A DNA stretch of 64,000 bases from Tepidicella xavieri (GCF_004363315.1 NZ_SNYL01000010.1:42608-106607); one strand, 5' to 3'. Numbered from the stretch's first letter, positions 1 to 9,937 are shown. Translations and numbers: made by a program. Notes: generated by a model from the letters alone, not told the origin.

Positions 1-313
1 GGTTCTGCAAGGCGCGCAGCATCTCATCCACTTCGTCAAACGGCTGCGTGCGTTGCGTCATGCAGGCTTGATAGCGGTCAAAGAACTCCTGCTTCAAGCC
101 CTCGAAATCGGGATGATCCGGCCCGTAGCCAAACGCGACTTGAATCATGCCACGGGCACCGGCACCGGCCAATGGTCGGTAGCGTGCCAAAGGCAGTGAG
201 GGCAGACCACGGGCAACCCGCATCTGGTCTGCCGCATACCCGAGATCGGGCGCACTGTCCACCAGGGTGCCGTCCAGATCGAACAGCACCGCCTGCACGC
301 CCGCAAACTTCAT
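1..313 (-). CDS. gph: Phosphoglycolate phosphatase, HAD superfamily (partial, C-terminus beyond the edge)
   Basis: About 104 N-terminal residues of a haloacid-dehalogenase phosphatase are present; the rest lies outside the window. The start [20 protein letters not shown] holds the nucleophile motif DxDGTLxDS, and the following PDL and helical cap are typical of the Gph subfamily, which removes phosphoglycolate formed by DNA repair or by Rubisco oxygenation. The ATG overlaps the ubiG stop (ATGA), so it is translated after ubiG in one operon. ubiG-gph pairing is common in proteobacteria. The call is firm for the family; substrate specificity is inferred from family and neighbour. Confidence 0.85.
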   Translation of the reverse strand, partial: MKFAGVQAVLFDLDGTLVDSAPDLGYAADQMRVARGLPSLPLARYRPLAGAGARGMIQVAFGYGPDHPDFEGLKQEFFDRYQACMTQRTQPFDEVDEMLRALQN

Positions 314-1023
314 GCAGGCTCCTTTTGCGTGGCCAACAGGTAGTTCACACTGGTGTCGCCACTGAGCCAGTAACGACGCGTCAGCGGGTTGTACTCCATG
401 CCTCGCGTGGCCCGAAGCGTCAGGCCAGCAGCGCGGCAATGCGCCGCCAATTCACTCGGCTTGATGAATTTGGCGTACTCATGCGTGCCTTTGGGGAGCA
501 GTTGGAGAATGTACTCTGCGCCCACGATCGCAAACAGGAAAGACTTGGGATTGCGGTTGATGGTGGAGAAGAACACCCACCCCCCTGGTTTGACGAGGCG
601 GGCGCAGGCCTGGACCACCGAGGCCGGATCGGGCACATGCTCCAGCATCTCCATGCAGGTGACCACATCGAAGCTTTCGGGGCGCTCTTCGGCCAGTTGC
701 TCGGCGCTGACCTCTCGGTACTGGACGCCCGTGGTACCCGCCTCCAGCGCGTGGAGTTGCGCCACTTTCAGCGCCTTGCCCGCGAGATCGATGCCCAGGA
801 CCTCGGCGCCTTTGCGGGCCATGGCATCGGCCAGAATGCCCCCTCCGCACCCCACGTCCAACACTGCCTTGCCCGCCAAAGCGGCGAGCCGGTCGATCCA
901 CTCCAGCCGCAAGGGATTGATCTGGTGCAAGGGGCGGAATTCGCTTTCCGGGTCCCACCAGCGGTGGGCCAATTCAGAGAATTTGGCCAATTCGGCCGGG
1001 TCGGCATTGACGTTTCTGTCCAT
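310..1023 (-). CDS. ubiG: Ubiquinone biosynthesis O-methyltransferase UbiG
   Basis: A 237-residue SAM-dependent O-methyltransferase that performs both O-methylations of the ubiquinone ring. It opens [20 protein letters not shown], the family signature, followed by [20 protein letters not shown] and the SAM loop [16 protein letters not shown] near residue 55. The ATG at 1023 was chosen because family members begin right at this NVNADP segment; an in-frame ATG at 1059 would add 12 unconserved residues. No strong ribosome site is seen before either. It overlaps gph by four bases and is separated from ompA by an intrinsic terminator. Confidence 0.95.
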   Translation of the reverse strand: MDRNVNADPAELAKFSELAHRWWDPESEFRPLHQINPLRLEWIDRLAALAGKAVLDVGCGGGILADAMARKGAEVLGIDLAGKALKVAQLHALEAGTTGVQYREVSAEQLAEERPESFDVVTCMEMLEHVPDPASVVQACARLVKPGGWVFFSTINRNPKSFLFAIVGAEYILQLLPKGTHEYAKFIKPSELAAHCRAAGLTLRATRGMEYNPLTRRYWLSGDTSVNYLLATQKEPA

Positions 1024-1057
1024 GGGGGAATTATCGCCTTGCCCGATGGCAGGCAAC

Positions 1058-1085
1058 AAAAAACCGCGCCGAAGCGCGGTTTTTT
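1058..1085 (-). terminator. Intrinsic terminator downstream of ompA
   Basis: AAAAAACCGCGC and GCGCGGTTTTTT form a perfect 12-bp stem around a CGAA tetraloop, with U runs in either orientation. It lies 25 bp beyond the ompA stop, so it should end ompA transcription. ubiG then needs its own promoter or read-through. Confidence 0.9.
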
Positions 1086-1109
1086 GCGATCCGTGATGCG
1101 ATCGGTGGA

Positions 1110-1775
1110 TCAGTTGTTGGGACGGGTGCCCACCACTTCGATTTCCACGCGGCGGTTCTTGGCACGGCCTTCGCGGGTGCTGTTGTCGGCCACGGGCTGA
1201 GTCTCGCCCTTGCCTTCGGTGTAGATGCGGTTGGCATCGATACCCTTGCTGACCAGATAAGCCTTGACGGCCTCGGCACGACGCTCGGACAAGCGCTGGT
1301 TGTATTCGGCAGGGCCGGTGGAGTCGGTGTGGCCGACGGCGATGATCACTTCCAGGTTGATGCCCTGGATCTTCTCGACCAGGTCGTCCAGACGGGCACG
1401 GCCTTCAGGGCGCAGCACGGCACGGTCGAAGTCGAAGAAGGCGTCGGCAGCGTAAGTCACCTTGGCAGCGGCCGCCACGGGCTCGGGAGCCGGGGCCGGG
1501 GCCGGGGCCGGGGCGGGAGCCGGAGCAGGCGCCGGGGCGGGAGCCGGAGCAGGTGCGGGAGCCGGGGCCTGAGCTGGTTGAGGCACGATGGCACCGTCAC
1601 AACCTTGAGCAGCGGTGGCCGGCGTCCAGTTGGCGTTGCGCCAGCAGAGCTCGTTGGTGCCGTTTTTCCAGACGGTGCCGTCTGCAGCGCGCCAGTTGTC
1701 AATGGTTTGGGCGCCTGCGGCAGAGGCCAGTGCAGCCGTGGCGAACAGTGCTGCGATTTTGTTCAAGTTTTTCAT
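1110..1775 (-). CDS. ompA: OmpA-family outer membrane protein with Pro-Ala linker
   Basis: A 221-residue secreted protein. [20 protein letters not shown] is a signal peptide ending near AGAQ. A short N-terminal segment with paired cysteines (ELCWRN, QGCDG) follows, then a long alternating Pro-Ala linker and a C-terminal OmpA peptidoglycan-binding domain (about residues 110-221) with [17 protein letters not shown] and [14 protein letters not shown]. There is no eight-stranded OmpA barrel, so it is better seen as a small OmpA-like periplasmic or outer-membrane anchor that links envelope and peptidoglycan. The ATG at 1775 has a GAGG ribosome site 8 nt upstream; an upstream ATG at 1787 does not. 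Confidence 0.9.
   Translation of the reverse strand: MKNLNKIAALFATAALASAAGAQTIDNWRAADGTVWKNGTNELCWRNANWTPATAAQGCDGAIVPQPAQAPAPAPAPAPAPAPAPAPAPAPAPAPAPEPVAAAAKVTYAADAFFDFDRAVLRPEGRARLDDLVEKIQGINLEVIIAVGHTDSTGPAEYNQRLSERRAEAVKAYLVSKGIDANRIYTEGKGETQPVADNSTREGRAKNRRVEIEVVGTRPNN
1485..1568 (-). repeat. GC-rich hexamer tract encoding the OmpA Pro-Ala linker
   Basis: Variants of GGGGCC and GGAGCC are repeated across this stretch. A 20-bp unit beginning GGGGCGGGAGCC occurs identically at 1510-1529 and 1534-1553 (24-bp period). Being in multiples of three or six, slippage would lengthen or shorten the linker without breaking the frame. Confidence 0.85.
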
Positions 1776-1835
1776 CGGAATCCTCATTGATTAGGGTGAA
1801 ATAACAGAGAATCAACCGAAGCGTGGTCGCCTCTC

Positions 1836-1892
1836 CCGAAACGGTTTCATTGTGCCATATTTGATCAAACGCGGCACTTTGAGCCGTTTCGG
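1836..1892. promoter_or_regulatory. 57-bp nested dyad upstream of ompA
   Basis: CCGAAACGG (1836-1844) pairs with CCGTTTCGG (1884-1892). Inside lie GTGCC (1852-1856) with GGCAC (1873-1877), and at the centre the perfect palindrome TTTGATCAAA (1860-1869). It sits 61-117 bp upstream of the ompA start and about 145 bp before gyrA. It may be an operator overlapping the ompA promoter or a hairpin in the ompA leader; the sequence cannot decide. Confidence 0.6.
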
Positions 1893-1911
1893 CATGTTAC
1901 GGCTTGCAACG

Positions 1912-1950
1912 CGCGCGACTTTTTGTTGTCTTGCAACAACAGGTCGCGCG
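1912..1950. promoter_or_regulatory. Second long hairpin in the ompA-gyrA gap
   Basis: CGCGCGAC (1912-1919) pairs with GTCGCGCG (1943-1950), and TTGTTG (1923-1928) with CAACAA (1934-1939), with 3-nt internal bulges and a 5-nt loop. It has no U-tract on the gyrA side. It lies 137-175 bp upstream of ompA and 87-125 bp upstream of gyrA. Confidence 0.55.
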
Positions 1951-1975
1951 GCCTCCACCCTCGCATGCGCTCCAC

Positions 1976-2003
1976 ATTCCAGCGCTATACAGACACATAA
2001 AAT
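1976..2003 (+). promoter_or_regulatory. Possible gyrA promoter
   Basis: TAAAAT at 1998-2003 is a good -10; the best -35 is the weak ATTCCA at 1976-1981 (16-bp spacer). Transcription would start near 2010, giving a leader of about 27 nt to the gyrA ATG. Confidence 0.35.
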
Positions 2004-2036
2004 GGCGGATTGTTCCCGAATCACGCCGTCGCACGT

Positions 2037-4673
2037 ATGACCTCATTTGCCAAGGAAACCCTGCCCATCAGCCTCGAAGAGGAGATGCGCCGCAGTTACC
2101 TCGACTACGCCATGAGCGTGATCGTCGGCCGCGCCCTGCCCGACGCCCGGGACGGCTTGAAGCCCGTGCACCGCCGCGTGCTGTACGCGATGCACGAGCT
2201 CAACAACGATTGGAACCGACCTTACAAGAAGTCGGCGCGCATCGTGGGTGACGTGATCGGTAAATACCACCCGCACGGCGACTCGGCGGTGTACGACACC
2301 ATCGTGCGCATGGCGCAGGATTTCAGCTTGCGGCACATGCTGATCGACGGCCAGGGCAACTTCGGCTCGGTGGATGGCGACAACGCCGCGGCGATGCGCT
2401 ACACCGAAATCCGCCTGGCCAAGATCGCGCATGAGATGCTGGCCGACATCGACAAGGAAACCGTCGATTTCGGCCCCAACTACGATGGTTCGGAGAAGGA
2501 ACCGCTGGTGCTGCCGACGCGCCTGCCCAATCTGCTGGTCAACGGCAGTGCTGGCATTGCGGTGGGCATGGCCACCAACATCCCACCGCACAACTTGAAC
2601 GAGGTGGTCGATGCCTGCCTGCACCTGCTGCAACACCCCGACGCCAGCGTCGATGACCTGATGGAGATCATCCCGGCGCCGGACTTCCCCACCGCGGGCA
2701 TCATCTACGGCATCCAGGGCGTTCGGGACGGCTACCGCACGGGGCGCGGCCGTGTGGTGATGCGGGCCAAATGCCATTTCGAGGACATCGACAAAGGCCA
2801 GCGCCAGGCCATCATCGTTGACGAGATCCCTTACCAGGTCAATAAAAAATCGTTGCTGGAACGCATCGCCGAGCTGGTGCACGACAAGAAGCTCGAAGGC
2901 ATCAGCCACATCCAGGACGAGTCCGACAAGTCCGGCATGCGCGTGGTCATCGAGCTCAAGCGCGGCGAAGTGCCGGAGGTGGTGCTCAACAACCTGTACA
3001 AGCAGACCCAGTTGCAGGACACCTTCGGCATCAACATGGTGGCGCTGGTCGATGGCCAGCCCAAGCTGTGCAATCTCAAGGAGCTGATCGACCTGTTCCT
3101 GCAGCACCGGCGCGAGGTGGTGACGCGGCGCACGGTGTTCAACCTGCGCAAGGCGCGCGAGCGCGGCCATGTGCTCGAAGGCCTGGCGGTGGCGCTGGCC
3201 AACATCGACGAGTTCATTCGCATCATCCGCGAAAGCCCCACCCCGCCGGTGGCCAAGGCCGAGCTGATGTCGCGCCGCTGGGACAGCGCCCTGGTGCGCC
3301 AAATGCTGACCCGCGCCCGGGCCGATGGCAGCCTCGTCAATGCCGACGACTACCGCCCCGAGGGGCTGGAGCGCGAATTCGGCATGCAGGCCGATGGGCT
3401 CTACCGCCTCAGCGACACCCAGGCGCAGGAAATCCTGCAAATGCGGCTGCAACGCCTCACGGGGCTGGAGCAGGACAAGATCGTGGCCGAATACAAGGAG
3501 GTCATGGCCGAGATCGACGACCTGCTGGACATCCTGGCCAAGCCGCAACGGGTTTCAGCCATCATTGCCGAGGAGCTGACGGCAATCAAGACCGAGTTTG
3601 GCCAAACCAAGCTCGGGGCACGCCGCAGCCAGATCGAGCACAGTGCGCAGGATTTGTCCACCGAAGACCTGATCACCCCCACCGACATGGTGGTGACACT
3701 CAGCCATGCCGGCTACATCAAGAGCCAGCCCTTGAGCGAGTACCGGGCGCAGAAACGGGGCGGACGCGGCAAGCAGGCCACCGCCACCAAAGAGGACGAC
3801 TGGATCGACCAGCTCTTCATCGCGAACACGCACGACTGGATTTTGTGCTTCAGCAACCGCGGGCGGCTCTACTGGCTCAAGGTCTGGGAGGTGCCGTCGG
3901 GCTCGCGCGGCTCGCGCGGACGGCCCATCGTCAACATGTTCCCGCTGCAAGACGGCGAAAAAATCAACGTGGTGCTGCCGCTGACCGGCGAATTCCGCAG
4001 CTTCCCGGCCGACCACTACGTGTTCATGGCCACGGCAGGCGGCACGGTCAAGAAAACGGCACTCGATGAGTTCAGCAATCCCCGCAAGGCCGGCATCATT
4101 GCGGTGGACCTGGACGAAGGCGACTACCTGATCGGCGCGGCGCTGACCGACGGTCAGCACGACGTGATGCTGTTTTCCGACGGTGGCAAAGCGGTGCGCT
4201 TCGACGAAAACGACGTGCGCCCCATGGGCCGCAATGCCCGTGGCGTCAAGGGCATGACGCTGGAGGACGGGCAAAGCGTGATCGCCATGCTGGTGGCCGA
4301 AGACGAGACCCAGAGCGTGCTCACCGCCACCGAAAATGGCTACGGCAAGCGCACGCCGATCACCGAATACACCCGCCACGGGCGCGGCACCAAGGGGATG
4401 ATCGCCATCCAGCAAAGCGAGCGCAACGGCAAGGTGGTGGCCGCCACCCTGGTGCGCCCGGACGATGAAATCATGCTCATCACCGACACCGGCGTGTTGG
4501 TGCGCACGCGCGTGGCCGAAATCCGTGAGCTGGGCCGCGCCACGCAGGGCGTCACGCTCATCAGTCTGGATGAAGGCGCCAAGCTCAGCGGCCTGCAGCG
4601 CATCGTCGAAAACGACGCCAATGGCGACGGCGGCAACGAAGACGGCGCGACCACCGGCGGAGAAACACCGTGA
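2037..4673 (+). CDS. gyrA: DNA gyrase subunit A
   Basis: An 878-residue type IIA topoisomerase A subunit that cuts and rejoins DNA during ATP-driven negative supercoiling with GyrB. With the ATG at 2037 the catalytic tyrosine is Y122 (AAMRYTEIR) and the quinolone-determining residues are S83 and D87 ([10 protein letters not shown]), exactly the E. coli numbering and both wild type. The C-terminal beta-pinwheel carries the GyrA box as QKRGGRGK, with later blades such as [10 protein letters not shown]. An in-frame ATG at 2010 would add nine unconserved residues. The C-terminal tail is Gly/Asn/Asp-rich. The stop overlaps the serC start. Confidence 0.98.
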   Translation: MTSFAKETLPISLEEEMRRSYLDYAMSVIVGRALPDARDGLKPVHRRVLYAMHELNNDWNRPYKKSARIVGDVIGKYHPHGDSAVYDTIVRMAQDFSLRHMLIDGQGNFGSVDGDNAAAMRYTEIRLAKIAHEMLADIDKETVDFGPNYDGSEKEPLVLPTRLPNLLVNGSAGIAVGMATNIPPHNLNEVVDACLHLLQHPDASVDDLMEIIPAPDFPTAGIIYGIQGVRDGYRTGRGRVVMRAKCHFEDIDKGQRQAIIVDEIPYQVNKKSLLERIAELVHDKKLEGISHIQDESDKSGMRVVIELKRGEVPEVVLNNLYKQTQLQDTFGINMVALVDGQPKLCNLKELIDLFLQHRREVVTRRTVFNLRKARERGHVLEGLAVALANIDEFIRIIRESPTPPVAKAELMSRRWDSALVRQMLTRARADGSLVNADDYRPEGLEREFGMQADGLYRLSDTQAQEILQMRLQRLTGLEQDKIVAEYKEVMAEIDDLLDILAKPQRVSAIIAEELTAIKTEFGQTKLGARRSQIEHSAQDLSTEDLITPTDMVVTLSHAGYIKSQPLSEYRAQKRGGRGKQATATKEDDWIDQLFIANTHDWILCFSNRGRLYWLKVWEVPSGSRGSRGRPIVNMFPLQDGEKINVVLPLTGEFRSFPADHYVFMATAGGTVKKTALDEFSNPRKAGIIAVDLDEGDYLIGAALTDGQHDVMLFSDGGKAVRFDENDVRPMGRNARGVKGMTLEDGQSVIAMLVAEDETQSVLTATENGYGKRTPITEYTRHGRGTKGMIAIQQSERNGKVVAATLVRPDDEIMLITDTGVLVRTRVAEIRELGRATQGVTLISLDEGAKLSGLQRIVENDANGDGGNEDGATTGGETP

Positions 4674-5800
4674 CACAAACCATGCGCCAGCGGCCCTACA
4701 ACTTTTCGGCCGGCCCGGCCGCCATGCCCGAGGCCGTGCTGCAGCAGGCGGCCGCCGAGATGCTGGACTGGCACGGCAGCGGCATGAGCGTGATGGAGAT
4801 GAGCCATCGGGGCAAGGAATTCGTCTCGATCTGCGAGCAGGCCGAGGCCGACTTGCGGGAACTGCTGGCCGTGCCGCCTACCTTCAAAATCTTGTTCATG
4901 CAAGGCGGGGGCCTGGCGGAAAACGCCATCGTGCCCATGAATCTGGCGGCACGGAAACCGGCTCGCCTGATGGATTTCATCGTCACCGGCGCATGGAGCC
5001 AGAAATCGGCCCAGGAAGCCCGCAAATATGGCGACGCGACCGTGGCCGCCAGCGGTGCCGATACCGGCTTCACCACCATCCCGGCCCCGGCCACCTGGCC
5101 GCTGCGCGACGGCCTGAGCTACGTGCACCTGTGCAGCAACGAAACCATCCACGGGGTGGAATTTCACGAGTTGCCCGACCTGCAGGCGCTGGGTTGTGAC
5201 GCCCCGCTGGTGATCGACTTTTCCTCGCACGTGCTGTCGCGTCCGGTGGACTGGTCGCGCGTCGGGCTGGCCTTTGGCGGAGCCCAGAAAAACATCGGCC
5301 CCGCCGGCGTGACGCTGGTCGTGGTGCGCGAGGATCTGCTGGGCCACGCCCTGCCCGTTTGCCCCAGCGCCTTCGACTACCGCACCGTGGCCGAGCACGC
5401 CTCCATGTACAACACGCCACCGACCTACGGCATCTACATGGCTGGACTCACCTTTCAGTGGCTCAAAGCCCAGCGCGAAGGCGCGCTCAGCGGCGTCGCG
5501 GCCATGGAGGCACGCAACCTCGCCAAAGCCCGGCTGCTGTACGACTGCATCGACGGCTCGCAGCTCTATGTCAACCGGGTCGATCCGGCGTGTCGCTCAC
5601 GCATGAATATTCCATTCCAACTGCGTGAGGAGCGACTCAACGACGCTTTCCTGGCCCAGGCTCGGGCGCACGGGCTGTTGCAGCTCAAAGGGCACAAATC
5701 CGTCGGCGGCATGCGGGCCAGCCTGTACAACGCCATGCCCTTGGAAGGGGTGCAGGCGCTGGTCGAGTTCATGCGCGATTTCGAGCGCCACCATGCCTAA
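4670..5800 (+). CDS. serC: Phosphoserine/phosphohydroxythreonine aminotransferase
   Basis: A 376-residue class V aminotransferase that makes phosphoserine from 3-phosphohydroxypyruvate and also serves pyridoxal phosphate synthesis. It shows [17 protein letters not shown] at the N-terminus, the PLP-lysine motif [15 protein letters not shown], and the C-terminal [17 protein letters not shown]. The GTG at 4670 is chosen because GGAG lies 7 nt upstream and the codon overlaps the gyrA stop (GTGA); the ATG at 4682 is too far from that site. It heads the serC-pheA-tyrA-aroA run of serine and aromatic amino acid genes. Confidence 0.96.
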   Translation: MTQTMRQRPYNFSAGPAAMPEAVLQQAAAEMLDWHGSGMSVMEMSHRGKEFVSICEQAEADLRELLAVPPTFKILFMQGGGLAENAIVPMNLAARKPARLMDFIVTGAWSQKSAQEARKYGDATVAASGADTGFTTIPAPATWPLRDGLSYVHLCSNETIHGVEFHELPDLQALGCDAPLVIDFSSHVLSRPVDWSRVGLAFGGAQKNIGPAGVTLVVVREDLLGHALPVCPSAFDYRTVAEHASMYNTPPTYGIYMAGLTFQWLKAQREGALSGVAAMEARNLAKARLLYDCIDGSQLYVNRVDPACRSRMNIPFQLREERLNDAFLAQARAHGLLQLKGHKSVGGMRASLYNAMPLEGVQALVEFMRDFERHHA

Positions 5801-5821
5801 CCCCCTCCTGCGCCCCGTGCC

Positions 5822-6946
5822 ATGACCGACCCACGCCCCCCCCACTCCGCGCCCGGCCCCGTGCAGAGCGAGGCCCTGGCCGCGCTGCGCCAGCAAATCG
5901 ACGCCATCGATCAGCAATTGCTGAGCTTGCTCAACCAGCGGGCACGGGTGGCCGAACAGGTGGGCGAGATCAAACGCGCCGAAGGCTCCCCCTTCTTTCG
6001 CCCCGACCGGGTGGCCCAGGTCATCGACAAAATCCAGACCGCCAACCGTGGGCCTTTGCTCAACCAGCATGTGGCGGCCATATGGCGCGAAATCATGTCG
6101 GCCTGCCTGGCGCTGGAGGCTCCGCAGCGGGTCGCCGTCCTGGGCCCCGAGGGCACTTTCACCGAGCAGGCGGCGATCGAATATTTTGGCAGCGCGGCCA
6201 ACCTGATCCATTGCAGCAGCTTCGACGAAGTCTTCCACGCCACGGCGGCGGGCACGGCCCAGTTCGGGGTCGTGGGCGTGGAAAACTCCACCGAAGGGGT
6301 GGTCACCCGCTCGCTGGACCTGTTTCTGCGCTCGCCGGTGCACATCGTGGGCGAGGTCAGCCTGCTGGTGCGGCACAACCTGCTGCGCCAAGCGCCCAGC
6401 CTGGACGGCATCGAGGTGGTGATGGCACACCCCCAGGCGCTGGCGCAGTGCCAGGGATGGCTGTCCACCCATTTGCCGCAGGCCGAACGCCGCGCCGTCG
6501 CCAGCAATGCCGAAGGCGCCCGCCTGGCCACGGAGAACCCCGCCTGGGCGGCCATTGCCAGCGAACGCGCCGCCGCGCAGTTTGGGCTGCACATCGTCTC
6601 TCACGCCATTCAGGACGAAGCCTACAACCGCACCCGCTTCGCCATCATCTGTCTGCCACAAACCATGGCCATGCCGCCGGCTTCCGGCAAGGATTGCACC
6701 AGCCTCGTGGTGTCGGTGCCCAACCGCCCAGGCGCGGTGCACGACCTGTTGGTGCCCCTGAAGCAAAACGGCGTGTCCATGACCCGTTTCGAGTCCCGAC
6801 CGGCCAAATCCGGGCAATGGGAGTATTACTTCTACATCGACATCGCCGGCCATCCCTCGCAGCCGCATGTGGCCACTGCGCTGCGTGAGCTGCAAAGCCT
6901 CTGCGCCTTCTACAAGGTGCTGGGGGCGTACCCGGTGTCGGATTGA
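5822..6946 (+). CDS. pheA: Bifunctional chorismate mutase / prephenate dehydratase
   Basis: A 374-residue P-protein for phenylalanine synthesis. Residues about 15-100 are an AroQ chorismate mutase (LRQQIDAIDQQLLSLLNQRA). The middle part is prephenate dehydratase, starting VAVLGPEGTFTEQAA and including VVGVENSTEGVV and the NRTRFAII region. The C-terminus (from about 290) is an ACT domain (TSLVVSVPNRPGAVHDLL, then the ESRP feedback motif as FESRPAK), so phenylalanine feedback inhibition is expected. It starts 21 bp after serC and ends 11 bp before tyrA. Confidence 0.97.
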   Translation: MTDPRPPHSAPGPVQSEALAALRQQIDAIDQQLLSLLNQRARVAEQVGEIKRAEGSPFFRPDRVAQVIDKIQTANRGPLLNQHVAAIWREIMSACLALEAPQRVAVLGPEGTFTEQAAIEYFGSAANLIHCSSFDEVFHATAAGTAQFGVVGVENSTEGVVTRSLDLFLRSPVHIVGEVSLLVRHNLLRQAPSLDGIEVVMAHPQALAQCQGWLSTHLPQAERRAVASNAEGARLATENPAWAAIASERAAAQFGLHIVSHAIQDEAYNRTRFAIICLPQTMAMPPASGKDCTSLVVSVPNRPGAVHDLLVPLKQNGVSMTRFESRPAKSGQWEYYFYIDIAGHPSQPHVATALRELQSLCAFYKVLGAYPVSD

Positions 6947-6957
6947 GGGCCAGCCAC

Positions 6958-7869
6958 ATGCGGCCCACACCGGTGTTTGAGCAATTGGGGCTGATCGGCT
7001 GCGGCCTGATGGGCGGATCGTTCGCCCTGGCGCTGAAGCAAGCGGGCTTGGTGCGCCGGGTGGCGGGCTACAGCAAATCGCCCAGCACGTTACAACGCGC
7101 CCGTGAACTGGGCGTGATCGACGTGGAAGCGCCCTCGGCCCTGCTGGCCGTCTCTGGCGCCGACCTGGTGCTGATTGCCGTGCCGGTGGCGGCCACCGAA
7201 GACACCTTCAAAGCCATTCGCCATCTGGTCGGCCCCGAGGCGCTGGTGATGGACGTGGGCTCCACCAAAGGCGATGTGGTGGCCGCAGCGCGGCGCTCGT
7301 TCAAAGACAAGCTGGCGCAATTCGTGCCGGCGCACCCCATCGCCGGCAAGGAGTGCGCCGGCGTGGACCATGCCGATGCCCGGCTGTACCACGGCTGCCA
7401 GGTCATTCTGACGCCAACGCCCGAGACCCGAACGGCCCAGGTGGACCGGGCCCGGCAAGTCTGGACGGCCTTGGGCGCGCAGGTGCGCCAGATGAGCCCC
7501 GAAGCCCACGATGCTGCCTACGCCACCGTCAGCCACCTGCCCCACCTGCTGGCCTTTGCGGCCATGAATGCCATCGGCGCCCAGCCCCAGGCCCAGGAAT
7601 TTCTGGAACTGGCTGGCCCGGGGTTTCGCGACTTCACCCGCATCGCCGCGAGCGACCCGAGCGTCTGGCGCGACATTTTGCTGGCCAACCAGGCCGAGGT
7701 GCTGGCCCAGGCCCGCCATTTCCGCGCGGCGCTCGACACGCTGGAAGACGCCATGCGCCGTCAGGACGCCGCCGCCCTGCAATCGCTCATCCGCCAAGCC
7801 AGCGAAGCCCGCGCCCGCTGGCGGCTCGGCGGCCAGGCCGATCCATCGGCCCCGCCCGAATCCCCCTGA
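6958..7869 (+). CDS. tyrA: Prephenate dehydrogenase
   Basis: A 303-residue NAD(P)-dependent dehydrogenase converting prephenate to 4-hydroxyphenylpyruvate for tyrosine. The Rossmann motif LGLIGCGLMGGSFALALK is at the N-terminus; VMDVGSTKGDV and PAHPIAGKECAGVDHA follow, the latter carrying the substrate-site His. There is no fused mutase or ACT domain. The ATG at 6958 has GAGGG 8 nt upstream; a TTG at 6943 would overlap the pheA stop and is less likely. Confidence 0.95.
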   Translation: MRPTPVFEQLGLIGCGLMGGSFALALKQAGLVRRVAGYSKSPSTLQRARELGVIDVEAPSALLAVSGADLVLIAVPVAATEDTFKAIRHLVGPEALVMDVGSTKGDVVAAARRSFKDKLAQFVPAHPIAGKECAGVDHADARLYHGCQVILTPTPETRTAQVDRARQVWTALGAQVRQMSPEAHDAAYATVSHLPHLLAFAAMNAIGAQPQAQEFLELAGPGFRDFTRIAASDPSVWRDILLANQAEVLAQARHFRAALDTLEDAMRRQDAAALQSLIRQASEARARWRLGGQADPSAPPESP

Positions 7870-7876
7870 ATAGCCC

Positions 7877-9916
7877 ATGTACGCCATCCCGTTTCTGGAC
7901 ATCCCCCCATTGCGCAGCGCAGGCGGCACCGTCACCCTGCCCGGCTCCAAGAGCATCTCCAACCGGGTATTGCTGCTGGCCGCGCTCAGCGACGGGGAGA
8001 CCACGCTGCACGATCTGCTGGACTCCGACGACACCCGCGTGATGCTGACCGCGCTGCAAACCCTGGGCTGCCAGGTCACGCGACTCGGGCCGCAGCAAGT
8101 GAAAGTGCAAGGATTGGGCGGACGCCTGCCCGTGCGCCAGGCGCAACTTTTCCTGGGCAATGCCGGCACGGCCATGCGCCCACTGACCGCTGCGCTGGCC
8201 TTGCTCGCCAGCACGCACGGGGGCGTGTTCGAGCTCAGCGGCATCCCCCGCATGCATGAGCGGCCCATCGGCGACCTGGTCGATGCCTTGCGCCAACTCG
8301 GCTGCCCCATCGCCTGCCTGGGGCGCGAAGGCTACCCGCCGCTGCGCGTCGGCCATGGCGCGCCGGTGCCGCTGCAGCTGCAAGCCCCCATCCGCGTGCG
8401 TGGCGATGTGTCCAGCCAATTCCTGACGGCGCTGCTGCTGGCCTTGCCCCTGGTGGCCCAACAGGATGTGACCATCGAAGTGGTGGGCGAGCTGATTTCC
8501 AAGCCTTACATCGAGATCACGCTGGCCCTGCTGGCGCGCTTTGGCGTGGCCGTGATACGCGACGGCTGGCAGCGCTTCACCATCCCGGCCGGCAGCCGCT
8601 ACCGCTCCCCCGGCGGCGTGCACGTGGAGGGCGACGCCTCTTCGGCGAGCTACTTCATCGCCCTGGGCGCGATTGCCCCCGCATCCCCCGGCCACGACGG
8701 CATCACCATCCAAGGCGTGGGGCTGGCGTCCATGCAGGGCGACATCCGCTTCGTGGACGCCGCTCGCGCCATGGGCGCCGACATCACCGGCAGCGCCAAC
8801 CAGCTCCATATCCGCCGCGGCCACTGGCCCCTGAAGGCCATCGACCTGGACTGCAACCACATCCCCGATGCGGCCATGACCCTGGCCGTGATGGCCCTCT
8901 ACGCCCAGGGCACGACCACGCTGCGCAACATCGCGAGCTGGCGCGTCAAGGAGACCGATCGCATCGCCGCCATGGCCTGCGAGCTGCGCAAACTCGGCGC
9001 CACCGTGGAGGAGGCCCACGACGCGATTCGCATCACCCCCCCGACCCACTGGCACGCGGCCCGCATCCACACTTATGACGACCACCGGGTGGCCATGTGC
9101 TTTTCGCTGGCCGCCTTCAACCCGGCCGGGCAGCCCGTGCGCATCGAAGACCCAAAGTGCGTCGCCAAAACCTTTCCCGACTATTTCGAGACGCTGTTTG
9201 GCGTGTGCCAGGCCGCGCCGGCCGACATCCCCGTGATCTGCATCGATGGCCCCACCGCCTCGGGCAAAGGCACGCTGGCCACCGCCGTGGCCGAGCGGCT
9301 CGGCTACCACGTGCTGGATTCGGGCGTGCTGTATCGGCTGGTGGGGCTGGCCGCCGAACGCCAGGGCATCCCGACCGATGCGGCCAGCCTGACCCAGCCC
9401 GCCGTGGCCGAGCGGCTCGGCCAGCTGGCCGCCACGTTGCCAGTGCGGTTTGACGCCGGCCGCGTGTGGCTCGATGGCGAAGACGTCAGCGATGCCGTGC
9501 GCACCGAATCGGCCGGCATGGCCGCCTCCCGGGTATCGGCGCTGCCGCCCGTGCGGCAAGCGTTGCTCGACCTGCAACGGCGCTTTCGCGCCCTGCCCGG
9601 CCTGGTGGCTGACGGCCGCGACATGGGAACGGTCATCTTCCCGGATGCCGCGCTCAAGGTGTTCCTGACCGCCAGCGCCGAGCAGCGGGCCAATCGGCGC
9701 CATAAACAATTGATTTCCAAAGGAATCCCTGCTAGAATAGAAGACCTTTTGGCGGATTTGAAGGCGCGTGATGCCCGCGACATGTCGCGGCAAGACGCGC
9801 CCCTCAAACCCGCCGAAGACGCCTTGCCGCTGGACAACTCTGCGCAAAGCATCGAAGAATCGGTGCAGCAGGTGCTGGCTTGGTGGCAGGCGCGGCGCCC
9901 GGATTGGGCGCATTGA
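7877..9916 (+). CDS. aroA/cmk: Fused EPSP synthase / cytidylate kinase
   Basis: A single 679-residue chain joining two enzymes that are usually separate. Residues 1 to about 435 are 3-phosphoshikimate 1-carboxyvinyltransferase: [16 protein letters not shown] near 20, [12 protein letters not shown] near 92, and RVKETDR near 356. A short linker leads to CMP kinase from residue 453, with the P-loop GPTASGKGT at 457-465, the CMP-site [13 protein letters not shown] and the lid [13 protein letters not shown]. The frame is open and motif-complete through the junction. Such fusions are known from Comamonadaceae. It therefore couples the shikimate pathway and pyrimidine nucleotide supply on one polypeptide, just before rpsA as cmk is in E. 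coli. Confidence 0.96.
   Translation: MYAIPFLDIPPLRSAGGTVTLPGSKSISNRVLLLAALSDGETTLHDLLDSDDTRVMLTALQTLGCQVTRLGPQQVKVQGLGGRLPVRQAQLFLGNAGTAMRPLTAALALLASTHGGVFELSGIPRMHERPIGDLVDALRQLGCPIACLGREGYPPLRVGHGAPVPLQLQAPIRVRGDVSSQFLTALLLALPLVAQQDVTIEVVGELISKPYIEITLALLARFGVAVIRDGWQRFTIPAGSRYRSPGGVHVEGDASSASYFIALGAIAPASPGHDGITIQGVGLASMQGDIRFVDAARAMGADITGSANQLHIRRGHWPLKAIDLDCNHIPDAAMTLAVMALYAQGTTTLRNIASWRVKETDRIAAMACELRKLGATVEEAHDAIRITPPTHWHAARIHTYDDHRVAMCFSLAAFNPAGQPVRIEDPKCVAKTFPDYFETLFGVCQAAPADIPVICIDGPTASGKGTLATAVAERLGYHVLDSGVLYRLVGLAAERQGIPTDAASLTQPAVAERLGQLAATLPVRFDAGRVWLDGEDVSDAVRTESAGMAASRVSALPPVRQALLDLQRRFRALPGLVADGRDMGTVIFPDAALKVFLTASAEQRANRRHKQLISKGIPARIEDLLADLKARDARDMSRQDAPLKPAEDALPLDNSAQSIEESVQQVLAWWQARRPDWAH
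9710..9738 (+). promoter_or_regulatory. Putative rpsA promoter inside the cmk coding region
   Basis: TTGATT (9710-9715), a 17-bp spacer and TAGAAT (9733-9738) give a near-consensus sigma-70 promoter inside the kinase domain, in a stretch clearly more A/T-rich than its surroundings. It would give rpsA a leader of roughly 338 nt. E. coli rpsA is likewise transcribed partly from promoters within cmk. Confidence 0.6.
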
Positions 9917-9919
9917 AGC

Positions 9920-9937
9920 GCCGCCCGCAAGGGCGGC
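9920..9937 (+). other. GCAA-capped hairpin between aroA/cmk and rpsA
   Basis: GCCGCCC and GGGCGGC form a 7-bp stem with a GCAA tetraloop four bases after the aroA/cmk stop. There is no U-tract, so it is more likely an RNA-processing or stability element, or part of the rpsA leader, than a terminator. Confidence 0.5.

Noticed and set aside
1485..1568. Possible CRISPR-like array
   Set aside because: Repeats are contiguous hexamer variants inside a coding linker without spacers.
1860..1869. TTTGATCAAA as an Fnr box
   Set aside because: The TTGAT and ATCAA halves overlap; the 4-nt spacer needed for Fnr binding is missing.
2043..3548. 501-codon open frame antisense to gyrA
   Set aside because: Composition is His/Val/Gln/Asp-rich as expected of the reverse frame of a G+C-rich gene; no motif, and gyrA is certain.
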